8,183 nt of DNA from an uncultured Eubacteriales bacterium (GCA_900546635.1 URDS01000081.1:1-8183); one strand, 5' to 3'; shown: positions 1 to 6,240, counted from the stretch's first letter. The notes: generated from the letters alone by a model not told the origin. A program made the numbers and translations.

Positions 1-17
1 GGTCTTTCTTTTTCTGA

Positions 18-44
18 GTTTTTCTTTCTCCGAGAAAGAAAAAC
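18..44. repeat. 13-bp inverted repeat (hairpin)
   Basis: GTTTTTCTTTCTC at 18-30 is mirrored exactly by GAGAAAGAAAAAC at 32-44 around a single C, so a hairpin of about 11 bp with a 5-base loop can form. It may be the tail terminator of a gene left of the window. However, the 3' side on the + strand has no T run outside the stem, so direction and role are unclear. Confidence 0.45.
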
Positions 45-104
45 GGATAGGCTCTTACGCTGGTGTGAAATCACTGTTGATAAAACAAAATCCGACAGTG
101 AGCC

Positions 105-119
105 TTCCCCCGAGGGGAA
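105..119. repeat. short GC-rich hairpin in the leader of the surface operon
   Basis: TTCCCC (105-110) and GGGGAA (114-119) form a 6-bp stem with a CGA loop, about 80 bases before the first gene. Its look (AGCCTTCCCCCGAGGGGAA) recalls dispersed CCTTCCCC/GGGGAAGG intergenic repeats that I remember from clostridial genomes, but only one copy is visible here. No convincing promoter was found between 45 and 180. Confidence 0.3.
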
Positions 120-196
120 AAATAGTCAACATCCGACACTCCAACTACGGAAATGCCGGATAAAATAAAAAAATTTAACTGAGAGGTAATGGAAAA

Positions 197-919
197 ATGA
201 AAAAAACATTTATAACAGCACTTGCGGCAGCGGTTCTGGCGGCGCTTCTTGCGGCAACTGCATCGGCAAAGACCTATGTTCTTGATTTCACGTCTGAAAA
301 ATCAGGGAATGTCACCGAGGCATATACGGAGGAAAACGGTGAATTCAGACTGTCGGCGGGTAAATCCCCGAAAGCGGCGATATCGACCCTTGACGGGCTT
401 GAGTTTCAGTTCCGCATCGATGAAGCGGCTGACTGGGGACTTATCACCGTTGTGACGCAGTCAAAGTACAACGAGACGGGGCTGAACGGCAGGGGACTGA
501 AGTTCCGCATCGGCGGCGAAAAGGGCGTTGAGATCTCGCTCATAAAGGACGGCGGCGACTGGAACAATAAGGCGATCAACACAAGAACACTCTTTGATGT
601 TGAAAACAACACATTTGATGATGGAAAATACCACACCATGAGCTTCTCGCTCGTCAACGGCAATTGGTCGGCAAAAATCGACGGTCAGGAATCGCTTCTC
701 GGCATTACCGGGGAGCAGTATGCGGAGATCGCGTCCATGATATCCGGCGAGGCATTCGTATGCTTCGGCGACAACGCAAACGGCACGTTCATGACGGTGA
801 AATCGGCTGAGGTCACGGAAAACGATCCCACCCCTCCCGATACCGGTGATGCGGTGATCCCCGCGATAATCGTCACTGTCACAGCCGCGGCAGCTGTTAT
901 CGGAAAAAAGCGCAGATGA
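197..919 (+). CDS. secreted surface protein with PPDTG sorting-like C-terminus
   Basis: A 240-residue protein of unknown function. Residues 1-24 are a classical signal peptide (MKKT, an Ala/Leu core, cleavage near ASA-K). The body from 25 to about 208 looks all-beta, with alternating hydrophobic strands and Trp/Gly turns such as DGKYHTMSFSLVNGNW, compatible with a concanavalin/LamG-like sandwich; that fold is inference. The tail PPDTGD (213-218), a hydrophobic stretch (219-236) and KKRR resembles an LPXTG-type sortase signal with Pro in place of Leu, so covalent wall attachment is likely. The start is supported by GAGAGG at 181-186. Residues 143-206 match the C-terminal half of the protein at 1443-2330, so the two are diverged paralogues. 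The stop overlaps the next start (ATGA). No catalytic motif is recognisable. Confidence 0.85.
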   Translation: MKKTFITALAAAVLAALLAATASAKTYVLDFTSEKSGNVTEAYTEENGEFRLSAGKSPKAAISTLDGLEFQFRIDEAADWGLITVVTQSKYNETGLNGRGLKFRIGGEKGVEISLIKDGGDWNNKAINTRTLFDVENNTFDDGKYHTMSFSLVNGNWSAKIDGQESLLGITGEQYAEIASMISGEAFVCFGDNANGTFMTVKSAEVTENDPTPPDTGDAVIPAIIVTVTAAAAVIGKKRR

Positions 920-1401
920 AAAGGGTTCTGATCCTGCTTCTGTCCGCGCTCTGTCTGCAGCTTGCCTCCTGCGTGACTGCAGGCGATGCCGGGACGCTTC
1001 CGGTGCTACGTTTTACCGGGGCGACGTTTCCGGAGGAGCGGGAGGAGCTGAAAAAGCAGATAGACTCCGCAATGACGGTGTATTCCTCCCGCGAAAGCGA
1101 CGGGAAGCCGGCGGAAGCGCTGAAAGACGCCGGACTTGCCGCGCTTGAGATATACCGCGATGCGGATTCCGGCAGTGAAGAGCTGATTTCGGCAAGAAAG
1201 AGCCTTAAAGAGGCGGTTTCGCGGTTCCGGCTCTCTTCCCCTGCGTCGGACAGCGAAATGGCAGATCTTGCCGGACTGATACTCAAAGCGGAGGAAAAGG
1301 GCGCAGATACTGCCGAAGCATACGCGGTCTACATTTCACACCCCACGTCGGCTGAAGCAAGGGCGGCGATTAAGAAGCTGTCGGAAGCCATAACCGGCTG
1401 A
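916..1401 (+). CDS. small helical lipoprotein, FIVAR-like
   Basis: A 161-residue protein with a lipoprotein signal: MKR, a hydrophobic core and lipobox L16-A-S-C19, so the mature protein should be lipid-anchored at Cys19 on the outer face of the membrane. The rest (about 40-160) is helical and rich in Ala, Glu and Lys. It has a spacing like FIVAR-type three-helix repeats (for example EALKDAGLAALEIYRDA and then SARKSLKEAVSRF), with a second partial unit at 112-160. FIVAR assignment is tentative; these modules are usually spacers or ligand-binding bundles in extracellular proteins. The start overlaps the previous stop by 4 bases and has no strong ribosome binding site, so translation is probably coupled to the gene before it. 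Function unknown; context suggests a partner of the two flanking surface proteins. Confidence 0.78.
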   Translation: MKRVLILLLSALCLQLASCVTAGDAGTLPVLRFTGATFPEEREELKKQIDSAMTVYSSRESDGKPAEALKDAGLAALEIYRDADSGSEELISARKSLKEAVSRFRLSSPASDSEMADLAGLILKAEEKGADTAEAYAVYISHPTSAEARAAIKKLSEAITG

Positions 1402-1442
1402 TACATGCTCCGAATTATCTGAAATACGAAAGGATAAACAAA

Positions 1443-2330
1443 ATGAAAAAAACACTTACGGCTGTTCTGTCACTGCTCCTTGCTCTGTTTATTGGCATGA
1501 CGGCATTTGCCGGGGGGCTTGACATCAGTGCAAATCCCACGGAAGAAGCCATGACCGAGACGGAGGAGGGCGTGTACGAGGTATCCGTCCCCACCCATCC
1601 GAGGATTAAAGCAAACCTTGAAGCCGGCATTGAATTCGGCGTGAATTTCTCGTTCAGGAACCACGACTGGATCAATATCAACCTTGTCAACGAAGCAAAT
1701 TTTCCGCAGGCGGAGAACTCTTACCTCGGAAAGAGCGGTGTTACCTTACTGCTTCAGGCGGCTGACTGCTCGTTCATGGCGCGCATTGTCACTCCGGAGA
1801 CTTCATGGGACGCTCCCCTCGGCGACTTCGGCGGCAGGGACGAGAACATCAACTATTTCGGAAACGGTCAGTGGCACAAGGTTTCCGTCTCAAAAAAGGA
1901 CGGAAAATGGTCACTGAGGGTCAACGGGGTCGAGGCATTCGGTGAGCTTACAGAGGCTCAGAGCGCGGCTCTTGACTCCCTTCTCGGCGGCGAAAGCGGC
2001 TTTGTCAGCTTCGGATGCAGCTCTGGAAAGGGCTTCTATTACGTCTGCAGCGGTACTGTCGCCGACAGGAAGATCGGGGAATCGAAATCCGAGGCGGAGA
2101 AGACCACCGTTCCCGCAACCGAGCCTCCGGCAGAGTCCTCGGAAAAACCGGCGACCGCAAAGGACACGAGGGGCACCGACGCTCCGCCGACCTCCGCTCC
2201 CGCGACAGAAAAGCCTTTTGACGACGGAAACGGCGGCGGGAATACGGTTATTTACATTGTTGCCGGCGCTGTCATTGTAATCGCGGCGGCTGTGATAATC
2301 GTTTCGCTTGTGAAGAAGAAAAAGAAGTAA
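1443..2330 (+). CDS. secreted, membrane-anchored surface protein, paralogue of the 197-919 product
   Basis: A 295-residue protein of unknown function. It has a signal peptide (1-23, cleavage near AFA-GG), a beta-rich domain (about 25-208), a Pro/Thr/Glu/Ala-rich flexible linker (about 212-262) and a transmembrane helix (about 268-290) ending in five Lys. Residues 142-206 (GQWHKVSVSKKDGKWSLRVNG and onward) align without large gaps with 143-206 of the first operon gene (GKYHTMSFSLVNGNWSAKIDG and onward), and signal peptides match in style. Unlike that protein it has no LPXTG-like motif, so it should stay in the membrane with its domain held away from the cell by the linker. The start is supported by GAAAGGA at 1428-1434. 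It follows the lipoprotein gene after 41 bases, apparently in one operon. Enzyme residues are not recognisable; a carbohydrate- or ligand-binding role is a guess from the fold. Confidence 0.85.
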   Translation: MKKTLTAVLSLLLALFIGMTAFAGGLDISANPTEEAMTETEEGVYEVSVPTHPRIKANLEAGIEFGVNFSFRNHDWININLVNEANFPQAENSYLGKSGVTLLLQAADCSFMARIVTPETSWDAPLGDFGGRDENINYFGNGQWHKVSVSKKDGKWSLRVNGVEAFGELTEAQSAALDSLLGGESGFVSFGCSSGKGFYYVCSGTVADRKIGESKSEAEKTTVPATEPPAESSEKPATAKDTRGTDAPPTSAPATEKPFDDGNGGGNTVIYIVAGAVIVIAAAVIIVSLVKKKKK

Positions 2331-2340
2331 TATCGCACAT

Positions 2341-2396
2341 CGTGCCTCCCCTCTGTCATACATAAGGTCTGAGGGGAGGCGCGGGGACGGATTTTT
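2341..2396 (+). terminator. probable terminator of the surface operon
   Basis: GCCTCCCCTC (2344-2353) pairs perfectly with GAGGGGAGGC (2371-2380); the stem can extend to 13 bp using one G-T pair. The loop is 17 bases. A short T5 run (2392-2396) follows after 8 bases, so the U tract is displaced and weak, but the position just after the last operon gene fits termination. Confidence 0.55.
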
Positions 2397-2427
2397 GGAA
2401 TCCGACAAGAAAAATCTCAAAAAACTA

Positions 2428-2456
2428 TTGACAAACCGCCTCCGTTGTGATATAAT
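2428..2456 (+). promoter_or_regulatory. consensus promoter of the tRNA unit
   Basis: TTGACA (2428-2433) and TATAAT (2451-2456) are separated by exactly 17 bases, a full sigma-70/sigma-A consensus. The first tRNA base is at 2487, leaving a leader of about 23 bases. This is what a highly expressed tRNA operon would be expected to have. Confidence 0.92.
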
Positions 2457-2486
2457 TCTATAGCGTTTTCCGGATGGGAGACGTAT

Positions 2487-2563
2487 GGCGGAATAGCTCA
2501 GCTGGCTAGAGCAATCGGTTCATACCCGATAGGTCGTGGGTTCAAGTCCAACTTCCGCTACCA
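2487..2563 (+). tRNA. tRNA-Met (anticodon CAT), elongator type
   Basis: The cloverleaf is visible. The acceptor GGCGGAA (2487-2493) pairs with TTCCGCT (2553-2559), with a G-T first pair. The D stem is GCTC/GAGC, and the anticodon stem ATCGG/CCGAT (2514-2518/2526-2530) frames a loop with CAT at 2521-2523. The T loop is TTCAAGT, the discriminator is A2560, and CCA is encoded. The terminal G-T pair and overall sequence resemble the Bacillus elongator tRNA-Met; an initiator would normally lack the first pair, and tRNA-Ile2 (also CAT) has a different acceptor. The T stem carries one G-A mismatch (2538 with 2550). Confidence 0.93.
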
Positions 2564-2566
2564 AAT

Positions 2567-2641
2567 GGCCCGTTGGTCAAGCGGCTAAGACACCGCCCTT
2601 TCACGGCGGTAACGGGAGTTCGATTCTCCCACGGGTCACCA
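2567..2641 (+). tRNA. tRNA-Glu (anticodon TTC)
   Basis: The acceptor GGCCCGT (2567-2573) pairs with ACGGGTC (2631-2637). The anticodon stem CCGCC/GGCGG (2593-2597/2605-2609) frames the loop CTTTCAC with TTC at 2600-2602. The T arm GGGAG-TTCGATT-CTCCC is perfect and CCA is encoded (2639-2641). It lies 3 bases after tRNA-Met and shares its promoter and terminator. Confidence 0.95.
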
Positions 2642-2673
2642 AAAAAAGCACTTGCGAAAGCAGGTGCTTTTTT
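2642..2673 (+). terminator. strong intrinsic terminator of the tRNA unit
   Basis: GCACTTGC (2648-2655), a GAAA tetraloop and GCAGGTGC (2660-2667) form an 8-bp stem with one G-T pair, extended by A/T pairs, and are followed by T6 (2668-2673). It starts right after the tRNA-Glu CCA end. Confidence 0.93.
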
Positions 2674-2681
2674 AGCAACTG

Positions 2682-2710
2682 TTTTCATTTTACACATTAG
2701 GGTTTATAAA
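2682..2710 (+). promoter_or_regulatory. weak candidate promoter for the CCA-adding enzyme gene
   Basis: TTTTCA (2682-2687), a 17-base spacer and TATAAA (2705-2710) lie just after the tRNA terminator. Each hexamer is imperfect. It is the best candidate seen before the gene at 2831 and would give a leader of about 115 bases. Confidence 0.3.
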
Positions 2711-2830
2711 TCAGGGCAGTATGTTTGTATTGAAAGGTCAAACGATGCAATGCTTGCTGAAAAGCGGCTTCAAATGCGGTGATGCATTGGGGAGCGTGCG
2801 GATCGGCGGATACCGGAGAGGAGATGTGCG

Positions 2831-4042
2831 ATGCGGATACCCGATGATGTGCTATATGTGCTTTCCAAGCTTGAAGAGCAGGGATTTGAAGCCTATCTTG
2901 TCGGCGGCTGCGTTCGTGATTTCCTTTTGGGACGCATGCCGCAGGATTTTGATATTACGACCAGCGCTGTACCGGAAGAGATTGCGCGCGTATTCTCCGC
3001 CGATCGAGTCCTTTTAACCGGTGTGCAGCATGGTACGGTCACAGTACTGCACGGCCATGTCTCTGTAGAAGTGACCACGTTTCGCACGGACGGTGAATAC
3101 GGCGACGGACGGCATCCGGACTTTGTTCTGTTTTCAAATTGTTTAACTGAGGATTTGATGCGTCGGGATTTTACGGTAAATGCAATGGCCATGGATCGTA
3201 TGGGGCGTATTACGGATCCATATGGCGGGCAGTCGGATTTGCAGGCGCGCTGCCTGCGCGCGGTAGGGGATCCGATGAAACGCTTTTCTGAGGATGCACT
3301 GCGAATTTTGCGGGCGTTTCGATTTGCATCTGTTCTTGCGTTTGAGATAGAAGCGAGTACACTCGATGCTGCATATGTTCTTGCCTCCAAGTTATCGCTT
3401 GTCTCCCGCGAGCGGATTTTTTCGGAACTGAAAAAGCTGCTCTGCGGTCGCTCGGTTTCCGGTGTGCTTGAGAAAATGCTGTCCGGCGGTCTTTGGACGC
3501 ATATTTTTTCTTTACCGAAGATCAACAGCCATGCGTTCGGTTATCTTGATCGGTTGCCGCTTCGCGCGGATATTCGGCTCTCAGCGCTTTTGCTCGGTGA
3601 TCCCATGGCAGATGCCCATGTACGCAGTTTAAAGCCGTCTGCCGCTTTTTTTCATCGAGTGACGGCTATATTACATTGTCCGGTGCTGTCTGGTTGTTCC
3701 GCACCGCGCTTGCGTCGTATTTTAGCGGATGTCGGGCGTGAAGTTGTTTTGGATCGCGCTCAGATTGACATGTATGAGAGCGAGAGCGGCGATTCGTATG
3801 GTATGGTGCAGAAAATCCTATCAGAGGAGAATTGTTTTTCCATTCGGGATTTGAAAATCAACGGTCAGGATGTGCTGAAAACAACGGCGCTCCGAGGTGA
3901 GCAGGTGGGAATTGCCTTACAGGCTGTGCTGCATGCGATTTTTGACGGAAAAATACAAAATACCCGTTCGGATGCGCTTGAATTTTTGCAAATTGTTTCA
4001 ATGAATCTGTTGGACGCAGGTAAAAAAGTTGACAAGTGCTGA
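2831..4042 (+). CDS. cca: CCA tRNA nucleotidyltransferase (CCA-adding enzyme)
   Basis: A 403-residue class II nucleotidyltransferase that adds or repairs the 3' CCA of tRNAs in the cytoplasm, using CTP and ATP. The head domain begins with LVGGCVRDFLLGR (23-35) and the metal-binding carboxylates Asp39 and Asp41 (QDFDITT). RRDFTVNAMA (111-120) follows, then EDALRILRAFRFA (154-166), the EDxxR motif used for base selection. The C-terminal body (about 339-380, DLKINGQDVLK to IFDGKIQN) is the usual tRNA-binding tail. There is no HDxGK phosphohydrolase motif, and the length fits the shorter Bacillus-like form. Poly(A) polymerase is the main alternative, since the families are close, but EDxxR favours CCA addition. 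The start is supported by GGAGAGGAG at 2815-2823. The neighbouring tRNAs already encode CCA, so repair would be the main role for those. Confidence 0.92.
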   Translation: MRIPDDVLYVLSKLEEQGFEAYLVGGCVRDFLLGRMPQDFDITTSAVPEEIARVFSADRVLLTGVQHGTVTVLHGHVSVEVTTFRTDGEYGDGRHPDFVLFSNCLTEDLMRRDFTVNAMAMDRMGRITDPYGGQSDLQARCLRAVGDPMKRFSEDALRILRAFRFASVLAFEIEASTLDAAYVLASKLSLVSRERIFSELKKLLCGRSVSGVLEKMLSGGLWTHIFSLPKINSHAFGYLDRLPLRADIRLSALLLGDPMADAHVRSLKPSAAFFHRVTAILHCPVLSGCSAPRLRRILADVGREVVLDRAQIDMYESESGDSYGMVQKILSEENCFSIRDLKINGQDVLKTTALRGEQVGIALQAVLHAIFDGKIQNTRSDALEFLQIVSMNLLDAGKKVDKC

Positions 4043-4057
4043 AAATTATAGTATGAT
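4029..4057 (+). promoter_or_regulatory. consensus-like promoter within the 3' end of cca
   Basis: TTGACA (4029-4034), a 17-base spacer and TATGAT (4052-4057) give 11 of 12 consensus bases. The -35 lies in the last codons of cca and the transcript would start near 4064, about 40 bases before the 94-residue gene, giving that gene expression independent of cca. Confidence 0.8.
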
Positions 4058-4102
4058 TATAGATGTAAATATATGTAATAGAAACAGGGAGGTAACTGCG
4101 GT

Positions 4103-4387
4103 ATGGCTGATAATGTAAAGTATATTGAGTACAAGGGCCGAGCGTTTGTCCGTGAGCATGATACCATTTGCTATGGCAATATGACGGATCCGTGTATTTT
4201 ATATATGCTGATTCTGTCTTATAAAAAATTTGCAGATACGGAAATTCCGGATAAAATTCTCATCCAGATTCTTTCGACGGATCCTAAAAAGTCTTTTGCC
4301 GATCGAATCATTAAGCAAGGAGAGAAAAAAGGTTTATATGATGCGCTTGATGTTGGAATGATCTGGTTGGAACGTGCCCTTGCCTGA
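4103..4387 (+). CDS. conserved-looking 94-residue protein of unknown function
   Basis: A soluble 94-residue protein with no signal peptide or membrane segment. It opens with a short strand-like part (VKYIEYKGRAFVREHDTICYG). A mixed segment follows with the marks ILSYKKFADTEIPDKILIQ and STDPKKSFADR, and then a C-terminal helix GLYDALDVGMIWLERALA. I have an impression of small clostridial proteins sharing EYKGR, a YGNM-like turn, STDP and GLYxALDxxxIWLxRAL, but I cannot name a characterised family. The ribosome binding site GGGAGG (4087-4092) and a consensus promoter (4029-4057) say it is a real, probably well-expressed gene. It is followed at once by a strong terminator, so it forms a single-gene unit. 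Its position after cca may be incidental. Confidence 0.82.
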   Translation: MADNVKYIEYKGRAFVREHDTICYGNMTDPCILYMLILSYKKFADTEIPDKILIQILSTDPKKSFADRIIKQGEKKGLYDALDVGMIWLERALA

Positions 4388-4410
4388 AGCCGGTACTTAT
4401 AAGATATTGT

Positions 4411-4446
4411 AAAAAGAGCGAAAGCAATATTGCTTTCGCTCTTTTT
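4411..4446. terminator. bidirectional terminator, perfect 36-bp palindrome
   Basis: AAAAAGAGCGAAAGCAAT (4411-4428) is followed directly by its exact reverse complement (4429-4446). The GAGCGAAAGC/GCTTTCGCTC stem ends in T5 on the + strand and, because of the leading A5, also in T5 on the - strand. It sits between the convergent 94-residue gene (+) and the HAD gene (-) and should stop transcription from both sides. Confidence 0.9.
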
Positions 4447-4548
4447 GGTATCTTTGAAACGCAGTTCCTGTAAAAATTTTTTCAAAAGTGGGCAGCAAGT
4501 CCCACATATGGGACACGGAATGCGGTATACTGTATTCAGAGGAGGAAA

Positions 4549-5265
4549 TTACGTATTTTCGATCAGCGCAATCAAATCAGTAAACGAATCAATTTGATCA
4601 AAAGAAACATCCGGCAGATTACGAAAATCACGCTTATGCGCGCCTGTGTACAATACGGGATGTATGCCGGCATTGTGCGCGCCGAGAATATCCGCTGTCG
4701 GATTGTCGCCGCAGAACCATACGTCCTTGGCATCGAGTTTTGCACGGCGAAGCGCGATTTCAAACAAGATGGTTTCAGGCTTTCGGAAAATATAACTGGA
4801 ACTGGCGATAATAAATTCCAGATGGTTGCTTGGAAGATAGCGATCAATTCTTGTTTTCAGTGAATTTTGCGAGAAGCAGAGATTACTGACTACACCGGTG
4901 CGGATGCCGTGTTCATGCAGATAGGAAAGCGTCTCCTCGGCGCTGGGCGAGGCAAAAGAACCATGTGTGGCGGTATCCCAAAAAAGCAGATCCGCCTCCT
5001 CATAGGAAATGTCCAGCGTAAGACCGAGGTATTCATATAAAAGTCGCTGAAATTTTAGGTTGTCGATTTCTCTGCAATCCTCGCGTACCTTTTTGGAGAG
5101 CAGGTCAAATAATTCTCCTGCAAATGCGCAGATTTCCTCCGGCGACAGATCCGTGTGACCGGAAGCATGCTGCAATACTGCGAGGTTTGCAAGTTTAGCG
5201 TCAAACTGCGGTTCAACTACCAGTGTTTGACCGTAGTCAAACAAAATCATTTTCGGTTTCATCAT
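4549..5265 (-). CDS. HAD-superfamily phosphatase
   Basis: A 238-residue haloacid dehalogenase-type hydrolase, predicted to remove phosphate from a small metabolite in the cytoplasm with Mg2+. Motif I is ILFDYGQTL with nucleophile Asp10. Motif II is GVVSN with Ser127, motif III has Lys162 in FRKPE, and motif IV is CGDNPTADILGA with Asp187 and Asp192. Residues about 16-115 are helical and form a C1-type cap. The second Asp of the usual DxDxT motif is Gly12 here; that position normally supplies the general acid/base. DYGxTL variants are known in HAD proteins, so activity is not excluded. It starts 12 bases after the pantothenate kinase stop, has no visible Shine-Dalgarno, and is probably translated by coupling. 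A role near coenzyme A or phosphopantetheine metabolism is suggested only by this context. The second ATG (5262) is an equally possible start. Confidence 0.87.
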   Translation of the reverse strand: MMKPKMILFDYGQTLVVEPQFDAKLANLAVLQHASGHTDLSPEEICAFAGELFDLLSKKVREDCREIDNLKFQRLLYEYLGLTLDISYEEADLLFWDTATHGSFASPSAEETLSYLHEHGIRTGVVSNLCFSQNSLKTRIDRYLPSNHLEFIIASSSYIFRKPETILFEIALRRAKLDAKDVWFCGDNPTADILGAHNAGIHPVLYTGAHKRDFRNLPDVSFDQIDSFTDLIALIENT

Positions 5266-5277
5266 TTTAAAAACAAC

Positions 5278-6099
5278 TTAAAGCGCGCAGAGAGCAGCGC
5301 CGATAACCGTTGAATATTGTGCCCGGTCTGGAATTAAAAAACGGACATCAAACATTTGCGAGAGTGTGTTGAAAATGCCGTTTGCCTGCGGAATCTGCGT
5401 CAAATTTCCGGTCAGGACAATATCCTTGGTTTTATGCATGCGCGAGTTGAACACGGCCATCATTCCGACCGTTTCAAAAATCATATTGATCAGTCCGAGC
5501 GCAAAATCTTCTTTTGCGGCAAATTCGCTGACTTTTCCGAAATTGGCGGCGGTCATGTTTTCGGGCAGCGCATAACTGGTCATGGTAATGTCTTTGATGC
5601 GCAAATCGATGTTGTCCAAATTGCCGTTTTTCGCCAAATCGGAAATATGTTCGGCAGAGCCGATATTCAGCAATTTTTTGGACAGGCCGATCAAGGTGCC
5701 GCCGCCGACGCCGGTGCCGCCGAGATATTCGATCTCTCCTCCGCGGCGGGCATGAACCAGGGCGGTGCCGGTACCCATACTGACGACAATCGCTTCGTCC
5801 AGTTCGGAAAGATAAAGCCCGCCGAGTCCGATACAGCGGAACTCCGGAACATTTTCACAGGGTAGAGAATAAAGCGGTTTGGTGATGTATTTGGAGCCGA
5901 CACCGGTAATGGAAACCTTTTCAATATCGGAAAGTTCCAGATTATTTAAATTGATAAATTTGCCGAACGCTCCATAAACCGAGGTGATCGGATCCGTGGC
6001 TTTTACAGCGATCGGTTCAATCAGGCGATGATCGTCCCTTGAAGAAAAGCCTACAATTTTTGTTGTGCTGCCGCCAATGTCGATGCCTATGGTGACCAT
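5278..6099 (-). CDS. coaW: type II pantothenate kinase
   Basis: A 273-residue ASKHA-fold kinase that phosphorylates pantothenate with ATP, the first and committed step of coenzyme A synthesis. The phosphate-1 loop GIDIGGSTTK (5-14) includes Asp7. ITGVGS (64-69) follows. Glu86 in VPEF is placed like the catalytic Glu of the Staphylococcus and human-type enzymes. The phosphate-2 region VVSMGTGTALVH (105-116) and the family signature GGTGVGGGTLIGL (127-139) are clear, and the adenosine part is VLTGNLTQ (228-235). Length fits bacterial type II enzymes, which are typically insensitive to CoA feedback. AAGGGAG at 6106-6112 supports the start, and an extended -10 promoter lies upstream. It is the first gene of an operon with the HAD phosphatase. 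A related BadF/BadG-type kinase is the alternative, but the GGTGVGGGT block makes PanK-II most likely. Confidence 0.88.
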   Translation of the reverse strand: MVTIGIDIGGSTTKIVGFSSRDDHRLIEPIAVKATDPITSVYGAFGKFINLNNLELSDIEKVSITGVGSKYITKPLYSLPCENVPEFRCIGLGGLYLSELDEAIVVSMGTGTALVHARRGGEIEYLGGTGVGGGTLIGLSKKLLNIGSAEHISDLAKNGNLDNIDLRIKDITMTSYALPENMTAANFGKVSEFAAKEDFALGLINMIFETVGMMAVFNSRMHKTKDIVLTGNLTQIPQANGIFNTLSQMFDVRFLIPDRAQYSTVIGAALCAL

Positions 6100-6191
6100 G
6101 AAATTCTCCCTTCATGACAGAAAAAATGCATTTGACCGAATGATCCGCGTATCCATATACGACGAAACGGTAAAAGTGTGGATTGAATTTA

Positions 6192-6220
6192 ATTATATCA
6201 TTACAAGGAGATAAAAGCAA
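6192..6220 (-). promoter_or_regulatory. promoter of the coaW-HAD operon
   Basis: On the - strand TTGCTT (6215-6220), a 17-base spacer ending in TGA, and TATAAT (6192-6197) form an extended -10 promoter with a weak -35. The start point would be near 6185, giving a leader of about 85 bases before coaW. It lies just downstream of the repressor gene, so the operon need not depend on readthrough. Confidence 0.7.
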
Positions 6221-6240
6221 TATGGGAAAGCAAAGCAAGC

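Noticed and set aside
2487..2563. Initiator tRNA-fMet or tRNA-Ile2
   Set aside because: The CAT anticodon fits all three, but the first acceptor pair (G-T) and the GGCGG acceptor match elongator tRNA-Met better; the anticodon stem lacks the GGG/CCC of initiators.
2721..3017. 98-codon + strand frame before and overlapping cca
   Set aside because: No Shine-Dalgarno before its ATG, and it overlaps the start of cca in another frame; Cys-rich product looks like translated non-coding sequence.
2893..3525. 210-codon open frame on the - strand
   Set aside because: Antisense to the conserved catalytic part of cca; Ser/Arg-rich product without motifs or start signals.
3551..3650. HD phosphohydrolase domain in cca
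   Set aside because: The region aligns roughly with where HDIGK would be (RLSALLLGDP), but the His-Asp pair is absent.
5356..5865. 169-codon open frame on the + strand
   Set aside because: It is antisense to the clear pantothenate kinase, has no ribosome binding site and its product, rich in His, Gln and Gly, resembles no protein; a shadow frame.
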